Assembly: GCA_002338505.1 (NCBI GenBank)
Contig: DDIK01000173.1
Location: forward strand, 1-57,485
Direction: 5' to 3'
Source of the DNA: Bacteriovorax sp. UBA1852
Lineage (GTDB): Bacteria; Bdellovibrionota; Bacteriovoracia; Bacteriovoracales; Bacteriovoracaceae
Length of the DNA: 57,485 nucleotides
This document shows, in pieces, positions 41,055 through 50,426 of this stretch (its first letter is position 1; each line of letters begins with the position of its first letter). Both the position numbers and the translations under genes were made by a program. Below the pieces are notes generated by a model that worked only from the letters and a program-made list of their open reading frames with translations, did not search any database and had not been told where the DNA came from.

Positions 41055-41795
41055 ACCAATCAAAATTCTAAACAATGACGTTTCTTCAGGTTTTTGTGCG
41101 CCATATGCTCTATGCTCTACCTTCTCAGGATCAAGATAAGTTCCAAACATCCTGTCCCACCAAGAAAACATAACGCCAAAATTCTTATGACTATGACTTC
41201 CTTCTTGATGATGAATTGAATGCATATGAGGAGTAACTAGGACATATGATAACCAATTAAGTTTGTATTTGATATTTGCATGAGTGAATAGCTGTGCAAA
41301 TGCTCCATAAGAATAAGCGACACATAATTCGGTGAAGTTTAAATTAAAGAAATAAAACCCTATCATTATTCCAGGAACGGCAAAGAGAAATGCATGAACA
41401 AAGCTTGAACGAAACCCACTAAACCAATAGAGGTTTTTAGGCATATGATGCCACACATGTGCCTTCCAAAGAGTATTTGTATGCATGAGACGATGATTCG
41501 TATACAAGAAAAAATCAGTTATTAATAAACTTAGATATATTTTTAGGATCGAGTGTTGCCCTGCCAGTAAATCAAGACTTTTTAAATCAATGAAAGCGAT
41601 AAACTCTTTAATAGAGTGACGGGATAACCCGACGACGATAGGGATAATCAAAAAGCCCAGAAGATCATATTTAAAATCTTCCATTTTATTCATAGCCCTT
41701 GCAGGTCTGAATTTTTCGATTACAATAAATACTATCGCCAACGCCAATCCTGCAATTCCCTCGACGTCTTCGTAAGTTAGGTTTATTTCATTCAT
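41049..41795 (-). CDS. Fatty acid hydroxylase / sterol desaturase family protein
   Basis: A 248-aa integral membrane protein with three histidine boxes for a di-iron centre: NHRLMH, HVWHH and HMHSIHH, plus a further HANIKYK. Membrane helices flank them (GIAGLALAIVFIVIEKF, LLGFLIIPIVVGL, IYLSLLITDFFLY). The family hydroxylates or desaturates lipids using oxygen. The 3' end overlaps the preceding convergent gene by 6 nt. Confidence 0.88.
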   Translation of the reverse strand: MNEINLTYEDVEGIAGLALAIVFIVIEKFRPARAMNKMEDFKYDLLGFLIIPIVVGLSRHSIKEFIAFIDLKSLDLLAGQHSILKIYLSLLITDFFLYTNHRLMHTNTLWKAHVWHHMPKNLYWFSGFRSSFVHAFLFAVPGIMIGFYFFNLNFTELCVAYSYGAFAQLFTHANIKYKLNWLSYVLVTPHMHSIHHQEGSHSHKNFGVMFSWWDRMFGTYLDPEKVEHRAYGAQKPEETSLFRILIGL

Positions 41796-41876
41796 ATTGA
41801 TTCCTTTATGCTTACTCTAAATCAAATCAACGAATGATAAATTACAGATGTAAATTGTAGTGTAGGTGTATAAAGA

Positions 41877-43052
41877 TTAGACGGTCTTAAGTTCCTTAAA
41901 ATACATAGCATATTCACTATAGAATGTTTTAGAGTCTTTATCCCATGATTTATTACTTGGCGAGTTTTCAGCGCTATAACAAACAAAGGCACTCTTGTGT
42001 CTCACTGCAAATGCTAAGACACCAAGATACTTAGAAACCAAGGCTTGAATACCTTTAATCTCTTGGCCATCCTTTGTTGGGACACGTCCAACATACATAA
42101 TAAGTAATTTCTCAAAGTTAAATTTAAGACGAAGAAGAAGATATCCCATGAGTATCTGCTTAAGTCCCGGAATACTTCTCACGAATTTATTCTTGCTTAA
42201 TTCTTGAAAACTATAGATATGTTTTAACGGATCGAAGAAGTTTATACAAAAGGCAACTGGCTCGCCCTTGTACTCTATAAGATAAGAGAAAAATGGATTT
42301 AAAATATATTTAAAACCGTTATATGATTCTTTAAAAGTTTCAAAGTCAATTGGTGTATACTCAGGCATTTCTTTGTAAGAGCGCATAAATAGATCGTAAA
42401 TGATCTCTAGATATTTATTCCAGCGCCATGGAAAAATAAACTTTAGCTTAAGATGCTTATAGTTAGGATTCTTCTTTCCACTAGAACTACGAATCTTTTT
42501 AAAGTTCTTCATAGTTTTTCTTCCATCGATCTGTGTCGTATACCATCTTTTAGAAACTTGCATTCCCATCATTTCTAATAGCTTTGGATAGTAGTCAAAA
42601 TGATAGGGTTCTCCATAAAAAGGCTCCCCTCCAGAAATTTTCATACGATATGAGAAAAAGAAGTTTCCTTGCAGTGGACCTCTAAAACTAGTACAGCCGT
42701 GTGAACGAGTAAACCTTTCTATTTCAGATTGAATAATAGGAATAATATTAGAGTCTTCACGACACTCAAAGTATCCAAATGAACAACTTTCCGTACTATT
42801 AGGATCAAAATAGCAAATTAGTCTTGCGACATTGTCGGTGCCATTCGATATAATAATAACTTCAAATGAGACATTCTCTTTTATAAAGTAGTTACTTATA
42901 AGCTCACGCTTCAAGTCATCGCTATTTTCTTCAACGAAGAGAGGAAGTCCTTGATAAAAAGAGTTTCTTATCTGAGTAAACTCTTTCATAAAGTCTTCAT
43001 TCCATTCAGTCGTTGACCTTATCTTAAAATCGGTAGTTTTTTCTTCTCTCAC
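41877..43052 (-). CDS. GNAT-fold acyltransferase-like protein
   Basis: A 391-aa protein. The N-terminal region (VARLICYFDPN, CSFGYFECRED, SHGCTSFRGPLQGNFFFSYR) and the second half (SYLIEYKGEPVAFCINFFDP) resemble tandem GNAT folds of uncharacterised acetyltransferase-like proteins found near P450 and lipid-modifying genes. The start codon is GTG with AGGA 12 nt upstream. It is divergent from the P450 gene, 61 nt apart. The substrate is unknown. Confidence 0.55.
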   Translation of the reverse strand: MREEKTTDFKIRSTTEWNEDFMKEFTQIRNSFYQGLPLFVEENSDDLKRELISNYFIKENVSFEVIIISNGTDNVARLICYFDPNSTESCSFGYFECREDSNIIPIIQSEIERFTRSHGCTSFRGPLQGNFFFSYRMKISGGEPFYGEPYHFDYYPKLLEMMGMQVSKRWYTTQIDGRKTMKNFKKIRSSSGKKNPNYKHLKLKFIFPWRWNKYLEIIYDLFMRSYKEMPEYTPIDFETFKESYNGFKYILNPFFSYLIEYKGEPVAFCINFFDPLKHIYSFQELSKNKFVRSIPGLKQILMGYLLLRLKFNFEKLLIMYVGRVPTKDGQEIKGIQALVSKYLGVLAFAVRHKSAFVCYSAENSPSNKSWDKDSKTFYSEYAMYFKELKTV

Positions 43053-43071
43053 TTTTTTGCGTTTTCCTTTT

Positions 43072-43080
43072 TGTTATAAT
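43072..43080 (+). promoter_or_regulatory. Extended -10 promoter of the P450 gene
   Basis: TGT-TATAAT (43072-43080) is an extended -10 element. Transcription would start near 43087, which excludes an upstream frame start at 43057 and supports ATG at 43114. Confidence 0.5.
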
Positions 43081-43113
43081 GATAATTATACAACACCTAG
43101 GAATCATGTACAG

Positions 43114-44448
43114 ATGTATGCACCAGGCAATAAAGTTAATCAATTCAAAGAGTTTCTTAAATATAGAAGAGATCCTATTGGCTTCTTTAAAGAAAATATT
43201 CAACGGTACGGAGAACTTGTTCACCTCAAACTGATGGGAAAGAATATTTTCATTATAGCTCATCCTGAAGATGCAGAATATGTTCTTCAAAAAAATGCTA
43301 AGAATTATATAAAAGGAAGATCAACTAAGAAAACAAGTGAAATTCTTGGCGATGGTCTTATCACAAGTGATGGTGCGAACTGGAGAAAACAAAACCAGAT
43401 GATTAGAAAGTCATTCTCTGTCAAAAACATAAGAGCGCTTGCTCCAACATTTGCCAAGCATGCAGATGTCTTTAGCGACAATCTTAAAGATCAAAGTATT
43501 ATTAATATGCATGAATACCTTCATAAACTTAGTCTTGAAATTGTAATGGATTCATTATTTAACTTGGATATAAAAGATTTTAATAGCGAGATTCATCAGG
43601 ATATTACAAATTTCTTAGAGCATATTATTGTTATCACGAGATCTATTATTAGGACTCCTGAATTTATACCCACTGAATACAATAAGAAAATAAAGAAGAG
43701 TAAGAAGAATATAAATACGTTCATAGAAAATATTATTGAATCACGTAAGCAGTTAATACAAACAGGAGCCAATATCCCAACTGACCTACTCTCCTTCCTT
43801 ATTAACAAAGAAAACATCGGTGGTATGTCAGACAAGCAGCTTAGAGATGAAATAGTAACTCTCTTCATGGCCGGTCATGAGACTATTGCAAACACAATTT
43901 CTTGGACATTTATAGAGCTATGTAACAACCCAAGTTACTTCAAATCATTGCAAGAACTTGCCCATGAGGTCTTTAAGAATAACGAAATCAATCTTGAAAT
44001 TCTTGAGGGTGACAATCTTGCGAGATCGATCATAAATGAATCCATGAGAATTCACCCAACGGTTTGGGTCTTCACGAGGGAAGCAATTGATGATGATAGC
44101 TTGAGAGGCTTTAAAGTTCCAAAAGGTTCCATGATGGTTCTAGCACCATATTTTACTCATCGTGCAAAAAACCTATGGGAACAACCTGATCAATTTATGC
44201 CTGAAAGGTTTTCAAATATAAAGAATATTAACAGTGAGCATAAAGGAATAAAGTTCTATCCTTTTGGTTATGGCCCAAGAATGTGCATTGGAAATCATAT
44301 GGCATTAATTGAAGCGCAGATAATTCTACTGAAATTTTGTATTAATCATAGATTCACTATTGAAAATAAAGAAGAACTTAAAGAAAACCCTGGTTTTACG
44401 CTTAGTCCATTAAATAATTATATGATGAAGGTTCATAGTCTTAAATAA
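43114..44448 (+). CDS. Cytochrome P450
   Basis: A 444-aa soluble P450 with all signatures: the I-helix FMAGHETIANTISWTF (A-G-x-E-T, near 252), the K-helix ExxR in NESMRIHPTVW (near 308), the PERF-like MPERF, and the heme loop FYPFGYGPRMCIGNHMALIE with the proximal cysteine near 391. The type resembles class E fatty-acid or terpenoid P450s. Redox partners are not nearby. It overlaps the 3' end of the convergent dikinase by 8 nt. Confidence 0.93.
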   Translation: MYAPGNKVNQFKEFLKYRRDPIGFFKENIQRYGELVHLKLMGKNIFIIAHPEDAEYVLQKNAKNYIKGRSTKKTSEILGDGLITSDGANWRKQNQMIRKSFSVKNIRALAPTFAKHADVFSDNLKDQSIINMHEYLHKLSLEIVMDSLFNLDIKDFNSEIHQDITNFLEHIIVITRSIIRTPEFIPTEYNKKIKKSKKNINTFIENIIESRKQLIQTGANIPTDLLSFLINKENIGGMSDKQLRDEIVTLFMAGHETIANTISWTFIELCNNPSYFKSLQELAHEVFKNNEINLEILEGDNLARSIINESMRIHPTVWVFTREAIDDDSLRGFKVPKGSMMVLAPYFTHRAKNLWEQPDQFMPERFSNIKNINSEHKGIKFYPFGYGPRMCIGNHMALIEAQIILLKFCINHRFTIENKEELKENPGFTLSPLNNYMMKVHSLK

Positions 44449-46948
44449 TCTCTACTTCACCCTTAGATGACCTCATCTCTAGACGCTGACCTGTTTTAAA
44501 TATTTTTGTTGCGTTCTTTACACCAACTATTGTCGGTAGTGATAGCTCGCGACCAATAATTGCAGTATGACTCAACAGACTTCCTTTTTCAGAGATCAAA
44601 CCTTTGCATTTTGACATTATAAAAACCCAAGCTGGATCAGTGGTCTTAGTGATTAGGATTTTATTACTTAAGTCACTATAAGCAAAAGCTTCTTGAGGAG
44701 ACTTGAGAACAAGAGCTTCACCTGAACAATCATAAAGACTTGCCCCTTCACCTCTTAGAAGAGTGTCACTAGATGAAACATCTTCAATAAGTTGATCTTT
44801 AAACCAAGGATTATCGCTTCCGTCATAAGCTAGATATTCAGGAAAGCTTGTATCGGTAGCAGACCAAGATTTCTTACTATTTATCCTATGTGAAATTTCT
44901 GCGAGATCAATATCTCCTCTAGAGTATTCACTAATGGAGTCGTAACTTAGACTAAAGAAGTCATTTAATTCATATTGTTTAAATTGTTCTTCTTTTCTTA
45001 ATAGATAAATAAACTTTAAAAATGCATTTCTTAAAAGGTTATAGAAACGTGCTCGCTCTAGACGAGAGCCTTCTCTAGCTTCGATGTATTGATGTAACTT
45101 CTTCCAAATCCAATTGAGTAATAGACCTTGTGGTGCTTCAGACGTATCTGTACCATAAACTACTTTAGCTTCGGATTGCGAATACCACTTTAAGAATGTA
45201 TAGAAATTCTTTGGTGATTGCGAGAATGTTAAGCACTCAAACTTAAGCTCTTCAAATGCTCTATCTCCATAAAGTTTTAAGTATTCTTGCATAGAGGTGA
45301 ATTCAGTAGATAAATTCGACTCCATCATTGCGACTTCTATCTCCTGATACGTGACAAATTCATCCCTTTCAACAAGTTTAGAAAACACGTCAAAAAATTT
45401 CTTCTCATCAGTTATCTTAGCTAAAAAATCTTTTAAGCCTTCAATGGGCTTAAGAGATTCAACATCAGAGTTAGTTTTGAGAAAATTCGTAATTTCTTCA
45501 GAATCAAGTCCCTGTGCTTTTGATGTTTTTTCAAATAATGATAAGAACATCATAATAAGAATATCATTGACTACTGTTAAGCCAAAATTAAACTTAGCAC
45601 TAATTAGGTCTTCAATAGTCTTGGCAACATCTCGAAGCTCAGAGGCTTTCTCTATTCTTTGAGAGTATGCTTCCCTATTTTTCTTAGACCGCTCATAAAA
45701 TACCTTAAAGTAACTCTTATTCCGTAAAGCAACTTTAATAAGTTGATAGAAAGTACGAATGTCTTCAAAAAGTGTGCGACTTTTTATACGTGAACGAAAT
45801 GATAAGAAATCAAGTTTCCCTCCAATCATTCGATGCCAATTGTGAATATTTTTCTCGCCACCAGGTAGTGCAGACAAAGCCTGATGATAACTATCGAGAT
45901 GATAGTACAAGTGGCCATGTATATACTGAACGAGTTTCTTATAATAAATTCCGAGTTCGTTTAGTCGTGATGGCGAAGCACCTAGAATTTCCGCACTTTC
46001 AATGAATACTGACTCATAAAGTCTCGGTATAACACTTCCCGTAAAGGGAGATGTTAATTCTGGGTAACTCTCAGATAAATTTGTATCAACATAGTAATGA
46101 AGTTCTCTGAAGTTTTGTGTAATCGGTCTCGTTTGTAAAATATGACATTCATTTTCACTACAGAAAGCCCACTCAATATCAACTGGATGATCGTAGAACT
46201 TCTCTATTATAAGTATTTGGTCAATGAGTTTAGATCTCTTTTGTTCATCGAGAGAAGAGAGTTCTTTCTTGCTCTGTTCAATTGCTAGCTCTTTTAAAGA
46301 ATTACTATTTTGGTCATAGAACATTCCCTTTTCTTTTACAGAAATAGAACTTTTTACGAGATTTTTGAATCGATCTAAGTGATACGAATCTACGTCAACA
46401 AGACCAGAGACTAACCCCTCTCCAATTCCATAACAAGATTCAACGAGAATCAGAGATGAATCACCGACAGGAGAGCGACTAAAGGCAACTCCAGACTGTA
46501 CAGAATTAACCATGACTTGAACAACTACAGCTCCAAGCATCACATCATTATCGAGTCCTGCCTTCTTAGAATATTCAATAGCGCGCTCTGAATTAAGTGA
46601 TTCGAAACACTTTATTATATATTTTTCAATCTCTGATGTTTCTTTATATAAGTAGCTCTCTAAGATTCCAGCAAAGGAATTAGCGTCACCATCCTCATCG
46701 GCCATAGAAGATCTAATAGCCAAGAATTTAGTTTCGCCCCAGCTTCTCATACTTGATTGAATTTCTAGTAAAAGGCCTTCAGGTAATGACCCATTCTTCT
46801 TCCAGTACTGATGTGCTTTTGAAGTTACAACCCCAAAACTTGGTACTTTGATATCAAAAGACCTTAACTTAAATAAGTTATAACCCTTACCTCCCACAGA
46901 ATTTACTGCAGGCAAGGTTTTAGTAGTGGTGTCTATCCAATATGCCAT
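44441..46948 (-). CDS. Rifampin-phosphotransferase-like dikinase (PEP-synthase family)
   Basis: An 835-aa protein. Residues 1-310 form a PPDK/PEPS-type ATP-grasp domain (SVGGKGYNLFKLRSF, FLAIRSSMADEDG, FAGILESYL, VEWAF region IEWAFCSENE, LQTRPIT). A long helical middle (about 320-750) follows. The C-terminal swivelling domain ends with KGSLLSHTAIIGRELSLPTI, catalytic histidine about 794. The PEP/pyruvate TIM barrel is absent. This order is that of rifampin phosphotransferase, which uses ATP to phosphorylate a small molecule, rather than PEP synthase. A TATAAT 6 nt before the ATG and no Shine-Dalgarno suggest a leaderless mRNA. Confidence 0.8.
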   Translation of the reverse strand: MAYWIDTTTKTLPAVNSVGGKGYNLFKLRSFDIKVPSFGVVTSKAHQYWKKNGSLPEGLLLEIQSSMRSWGETKFLAIRSSMADEDGDANSFAGILESYLYKETSEIEKYIIKCFESLNSERAIEYSKKAGLDNDVMLGAVVVQVMVNSVQSGVAFSRSPVGDSSLILVESCYGIGEGLVSGLVDVDSYHLDRFKNLVKSSISVKEKGMFYDQNSNSLKELAIEQSKKELSSLDEQKRSKLIDQILIIEKFYDHPVDIEWAFCSENECHILQTRPITQNFRELHYYVDTNLSESYPELTSPFTGSVIPRLYESVFIESAEILGASPSRLNELGIYYKKLVQYIHGHLYYHLDSYHQALSALPGGEKNIHNWHRMIGGKLDFLSFRSRIKSRTLFEDIRTFYQLIKVALRNKSYFKVFYERSKKNREAYSQRIEKASELRDVAKTIEDLISAKFNFGLTVVNDILIMMFLSLFEKTSKAQGLDSEEITNFLKTNSDVESLKPIEGLKDFLAKITDEKKFFDVFSKLVERDEFVTYQEIEVAMMESNLSTEFTSMQEYLKLYGDRAFEELKFECLTFSQSPKNFYTFLKWYSQSEAKVVYGTDTSEAPQGLLLNWIWKKLHQYIEAREGSRLERARFYNLLRNAFLKFIYLLRKEEQFKQYELNDFFSLSYDSISEYSRGDIDLAEISHRINSKKSWSATDTSFPEYLAYDGSDNPWFKDQLIEDVSSSDTLLRGEGASLYDCSGEALVLKSPQEAFAYSDLSNKILITKTTDPAWVFIMSKCKGLISEKGSLLSHTAIIGRELSLPTIVGVKNATKIFKTGQRLEMRSSKGEVEII

Positions 46949-46960
46949 CTTTATATTATA
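46949..46960 (-). promoter_or_regulatory. -10 box of a leaderless transcript for the dikinase
   Basis: On the minus strand TATAAT (46955-46960) lies exactly 6 nt before the ATG at 46948. No ribosome binding site is present. Confidence 0.45.
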
Positions 46961-46996
46961 ACTTCTTTAAGAATTATAAAAAAGAGGTAATAAGTC

Positions 46997-47644
46997 ATGG
47001 ATATAGTAGATAAGAAAGTAGAAGAATATTGTATTTCACATTCTGATTGTCCAAGTAGTTTATGCATCGAACTTGGTGATGAAACAAAAGAAAATCACCC
47101 TCTAGGAAGAATGATTTCAGGAGAGCTAGTCTCATCGTTTATATCTTTTATGATTCACTCGCATAATGTTAAGAACATCCTAGAAATTGGTACTTTCACA
47201 GGTTACTCTGCTCTTTCAATGGCCGAGCAAATACCTAGCGAAGGCAAGGTATATACAATCGATAAGAACAAAAAAATTAATGAGTTTGCTCAGAGCTACT
47301 GGAGTAGAAGTGAGCACGGTCACAAAATTGAAGCACTCTTTGGCGATGCCAAAGAAGTTATCAAGGATTTATCAGATAAGAGATTTGACTTGGTTTTCAT
47401 TGACGCTGACAAAGGTTCTTACAAAAACTATCTTGAGCAATCACTAGAGCTCTTAAGCTCAAATGGTCTCATTATAGTTGATAATGTTCTTTGGAGTGGC
47501 AAGGTGTGTAAAAAAGAAGACGAGAATGATGACCAGTCGACGAAATCGCTCAGAGACTTTAATACCTACGTAAATAGTCTTCCAGGTGTCCGAAAATCCA
47601 TGATTCCTATTAGAGATGGACTATACCTTATAAAAAAAGCATAA
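46997..47644 (+). CDS. Caffeoyl-CoA-type O-methyltransferase (OMT family 3)
   Basis: A 215-aa enzyme: ILEIGTFTGYSALSMAEQIP is the SAM motif, YTIDKNKKINEFAQSYW and LVFIDADKGSYKNYLEQSLE with the metal-binding aspartate follow, then LIIVDNVLWSGKVCK. Such enzymes methylate catechol hydroxyls or similar, using a divalent metal. It is divergent from the dikinase, 48 nt apart, and has a GAGG ribosome binding site. The M14 peptidase gene follows after 7 nt. Confidence 0.88.
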   Translation: MDIVDKKVEEYCISHSDCPSSLCIELGDETKENHPLGRMISGELVSSFISFMIHSHNVKNILEIGTFTGYSALSMAEQIPSEGKVYTIDKNKKINEFAQSYWSRSEHGHKIEALFGDAKEVIKDLSDKRFDLVFIDADKGSYKNYLEQSLELLSSNGLIIVDNVLWSGKVCKKEDENDDQSTKSLRDFNTYVNSLPGVRKSMIPIRDGLYLIKKA

Positions 47645-47651
47645 TAATTAA

Positions 47652-48917
47652 ATGAAAAAATTAATTATAGCACTCTTAGTCCTAAAGTCTTCATTTGCAA
47701 ATATCGTAAAAGAATCACTATTTGTTCATGATCCTCTTTCTACCCACCTTCAAATGATTAGATCAAACCCAGATCTTACAGTTGATCATTTAAATGATGA
47801 TGGTTATGAACTCTATGGACCAAATGGAACTTCAAAGTGGCTTAAGCAAATAGGGATCGATCATGATCAAATGATTTTTAATACTGAGTCCCTTAATGGA
47901 TACCCAAAGAGTGACGAAATAATATCTCAGCTTAGAAGTCTTGCGTCAGCTAATCCTGAAATTATTAAACTTATAAAAATTGGCGAGAGTGAAAAAGGTC
48001 AAGATTTAGTATTTTTGAAAATTTCAGATAATCCTCATATTGATGAGCTCGAACCAGAAGTTAAACTCATGGCCAATATGCATGGGGACGAAATTATGGG
48101 TAGAGAGATCCTTCTTCAATTTTTAGAAGATTTAGTAATTGAATATCGCACAAACCCTGAAGTTAAAAGTCTTATTGATAATACTGAATTATTCGTTATG
48201 CCAACGATGAATCCTGATGGAGCCGACCGAAGAAGACGTGGCAATGCTAATTATGTAGATCTCAATAGAAGCTTTCCAGACTTCACGAGACCAGGAGACT
48301 TTAGAACTCCTCCCAAAGAAGTCAAAGCGATGATGGATTTTCAAAAGTCCAGAAACTTTGCACTTTCTTTCAACTATCACGGAGGTGCCGTTGTCGTAAA
48401 TTACCCTTGGGATACTCATGACGAGCTTCACCCTGAAAATGACCTCATTGTAGATCTTTCAAAAAATTATGTTCAAAATACAGGATACTTTCTTACAAGA
48501 AGTCGCTTTAAAGATGCTATTACCAATGGATACCAATGGTATGAGGTTAATGGTGGTATGCAGGATTGGAGTTACCACTGGTATAACGACCTTCAGGTTA
48601 CAATTGAAGTAAGTAAGAGAAAATGGCCTAACTACAGAGATAGAACTTATTTTTACAATGAAAATAAAGAGGCTATCTTTAATTATATTAAATCTGTGCA
48701 CAGAGGGACTGGCATTAGCCTCCCACATAATACTAAGATCAAAGTAAATACTATAAATGGCGAAAAAGTTGGTGAGTTTCAAACTTATAATAATGAATTC
48801 TATAAAGTTCTTGCGCCTGGTGATTATAAATTAAATTTTAGAATTAATGGCACAGATAAAGAGCTAGAGTTACAAATTAGCGAAGAACTTAAATATCGTA
48901 ACTTTCTTAAGCTTTAG
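47652..48917 (+). CDS. Secreted M14 carboxypeptidase
   Basis: A 421-aa protein with a short signal peptide (MKKLIIALLVLKSSFAN). The zinc site is His144 and Glu147 in MANMHGDEIMGRE and a histidine in SFNYHGGAVVVNYPWD. NPDGADRRRRGNANYVDLNR and SFPDF carry the substrate arginine/asparagine motif, and VTIEVSKRKWP holds the catalytic glutamate. A C-terminal beta domain (about 345-421) resembles the transthyretin-like domain of CPM/CPD-type peptidases. It removes C-terminal amino acids outside the cytoplasm. Confidence 0.9.
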   Translation: MKKLIIALLVLKSSFANIVKESLFVHDPLSTHLQMIRSNPDLTVDHLNDDGYELYGPNGTSKWLKQIGIDHDQMIFNTESLNGYPKSDEIISQLRSLASANPEIIKLIKIGESEKGQDLVFLKISDNPHIDELEPEVKLMANMHGDEIMGREILLQFLEDLVIEYRTNPEVKSLIDNTELFVMPTMNPDGADRRRRGNANYVDLNRSFPDFTRPGDFRTPPKEVKAMMDFQKSRNFALSFNYHGGAVVVNYPWDTHDELHPENDLIVDLSKNYVQNTGYFLTRSRFKDAITNGYQWYEVNGGMQDWSYHWYNDLQVTIEVSKRKWPNYRDRTYFYNENKEAIFNYIKSVHRGTGISLPHNTKIKVNTINGEKVGEFQTYNNEFYKVLAPGDYKLNFRINGTDKELELQISEELKYRNFLKL

Positions 48918-49411
48918 AAACGACAAACATTTTTACGATTTGATTTATCAAATACTCTATAGCTATAAAACCTTTTTACAATTTTAGCTTCGCGAAGCTT
49001 TCCTTCATCATCTTTTTTTAGAGTTACTTTATTGTAGAAGTATCGACGATCTTTTGTTCTCACTTTATATGAAAAAACAAGCTTCTTCTTACCAGCTTTA
49101 CACTTAGTAATATTTTGTACTTCCTGACTTTCATCAATTTTTAAAATAGATGTTGAGATACCTCGTCGCTTTCCCTGAACCTCAAGTGAAGTTACAAGTT
49201 CTCCTATAGCATTTTCATCTGAATCTCTTTCGAGCCTTGTAAACATATCAAGGAAACAATCTTTCTGTGAGTGCTTCTCTTTTCCATTCAAGGTAACAGC
49301 TTCATTGTCTTCAACATTAAGAAAACTCTGAACCTTATCAATACATAACGATGCATCTTCCGAAGCAAATACTGATAAACCAAACAATATAACAACAATT
49401 ACTTTCTTCAT
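48914..49411 (-). CDS. Secreted hypothetical protein
   Basis: A 165-aa protein with a signal peptide (MKKVIVVILFGLSVFAS). I chose the ATG at 49411 because a signal peptide begins there and a longer frame to 49498 adds a non-signal extension. Cysteines are at SLCIDK, KDCFLD, TKCKAG and NVCRF. It looks like a beta-rich domain with no family I know. A sigma-28-like element lies about 50 nt upstream. It overlaps the M14 gene tail to tail by 4 nt. Confidence 0.58.
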   Translation of the reverse strand: MKKVIVVILFGLSVFASEDASLCIDKVQSFLNVEDNEAVTLNGKEKHSQKDCFLDMFTRLERDSDENAIGELVTSLEVQGKRRGISTSILKIDESQEVQNITKCKAGKKKLVFSYKVRTKDRRYFYNKVTLKKDDEGKLREAKIVKRFYSYRVFDKSNRKNVCRF

Positions 49412-49460
49412 ATATTTTCCAAAAAGTTTAATTTCTATCAAAATAACATATATATTGAAC

Positions 49461-49487
49461 GTATCGGAGAAATGTGAAGGATTTATA
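49461..49487 (-). promoter_or_regulatory. Weak sigma-28-like promoter
   Basis: On the minus strand TATA (49484-49487), 15 nt, then TCCGATAC (49461-49468). The -10 agrees with GCCGATAA at six of eight positions and the -35 at three of four, with exact spacing. It lies 50 nt upstream of the secreted protein start. Confidence 0.3.
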
Positions 49488-49521
49488 GGAACGTGCAAGA
49501 ATTACACAAACGTATTTACAG

Positions 49522-50373
49522 CTACTTAAGCTCCAGGTTTGTAAAATATGCGCGATGATCTGAAGTGAATTTTTCTTGCTTACCATACCTATACTGATCG
49601 ACTCCCCAATCTGTGACTTTCCACTCATGCCCCTTAGATAAGAGAATATGATCTACCCTACAGGCTGGAAAGACTTTAGCCTTCTCTAAATTACAACTAT
49701 CATGAGGAGTTGTATCGGAATTCTTCAAAAATGAAAGCTTTTCCTTAATGTCAAAGGAATCAATAAATCCACTCATTAGCGTAGAAAATCCGCTCATCGA
49801 AGGCCTTAAGTTTGTATCTCCAGCGAAGATCATAGGTATCGAAGTATCGAGCACCATATTCTTTAATATATGAGCCGAAGGCTCCTTATTTTCTCTGCGA
49901 TTATCAAAATGACTTGATACTAAGTACAACTCTTTATTAGACTTCAGGTCTCGCACTTTAAGCCAAAATAGTCTTCTTGGTAATGATAATTTCCAACCAA
50001 AAGATAGTCTCCTATCACCTTTAGGGCCAAGCCACCTTCCACCTCTATCAAGAACCTCAAACCTTCCTTTCTTTAAAAAGAAAGCAGGATCACTTTTTTT
50101 AAAAACTTTAAATTTTGTATAATGTAGATCGTAATTTTCTAGCTTTTTATGAAGATATTTGACCTGTCTTGATGTCCTAACTTCTTGAAGAGCAACAACA
50201 TCAGCATCTATTCTTTTTAAAGTATCAATAATCCAATGTTTTCTTTTTTTATACTTATCGTAATAGCCCTTATTACACCAATCACAAGTTACATTAAAGG
50301 TTGTCACCCGTAACTTAAGAGCAAATGATGAATAAGAGAAAGCTATAATGAGAATTACTTTAATTTTTTTCAT
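49522..50373 (-). CDS. Secreted endonuclease/exonuclease/phosphatase family protein
   Basis: A 283-aa protein with a signal peptide (residues 1-18, ...AFSYSSFALK). EEP-fold motifs: RVTTFNVTCDWCNKGY (metal-site asparagine), DADVVALQEVRTSRQVKYL (glutamate), LVSSHFDNRREN (histidine), IFAGDTNLRPSM (the GD-x-N motif) and SDHRAYFTN (SDH). All catalytic positions are present. Exported members include DNases and sphingomyelinases; the substrate is not clear here. Confidence 0.85.
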   Translation of the reverse strand: MKKIKVILIIAFSYSSFALKLRVTTFNVTCDWCNKGYYDKYKKRKHWIIDTLKRIDADVVALQEVRTSRQVKYLHKKLENYDLHYTKFKVFKKSDPAFFLKKGRFEVLDRGGRWLGPKGDRRLSFGWKLSLPRRLFWLKVRDLKSNKELYLVSSHFDNRRENKEPSAHILKNMVLDTSIPMIFAGDTNLRPSMSGFSTLMSGFIDSFDIKEKLSFLKNSDTTPHDSCNLEKAKVFPACRVDHILLSKGHEWKVTDWGVDQYRYGKQEKFTSDHRAYFTNLELK

Positions 50374-50426
50374 ATTAAAAGTAGAACAAAGTTTTTATAA
50401 AACGTCATGTTAGGAAATCATTAGTC

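Noticed and set aside
45351..45662. A 103-codon open frame on the plus strand inside the dikinase gene
   Set aside because: It mirrors the codon pattern of the opposite strand and has no family features.
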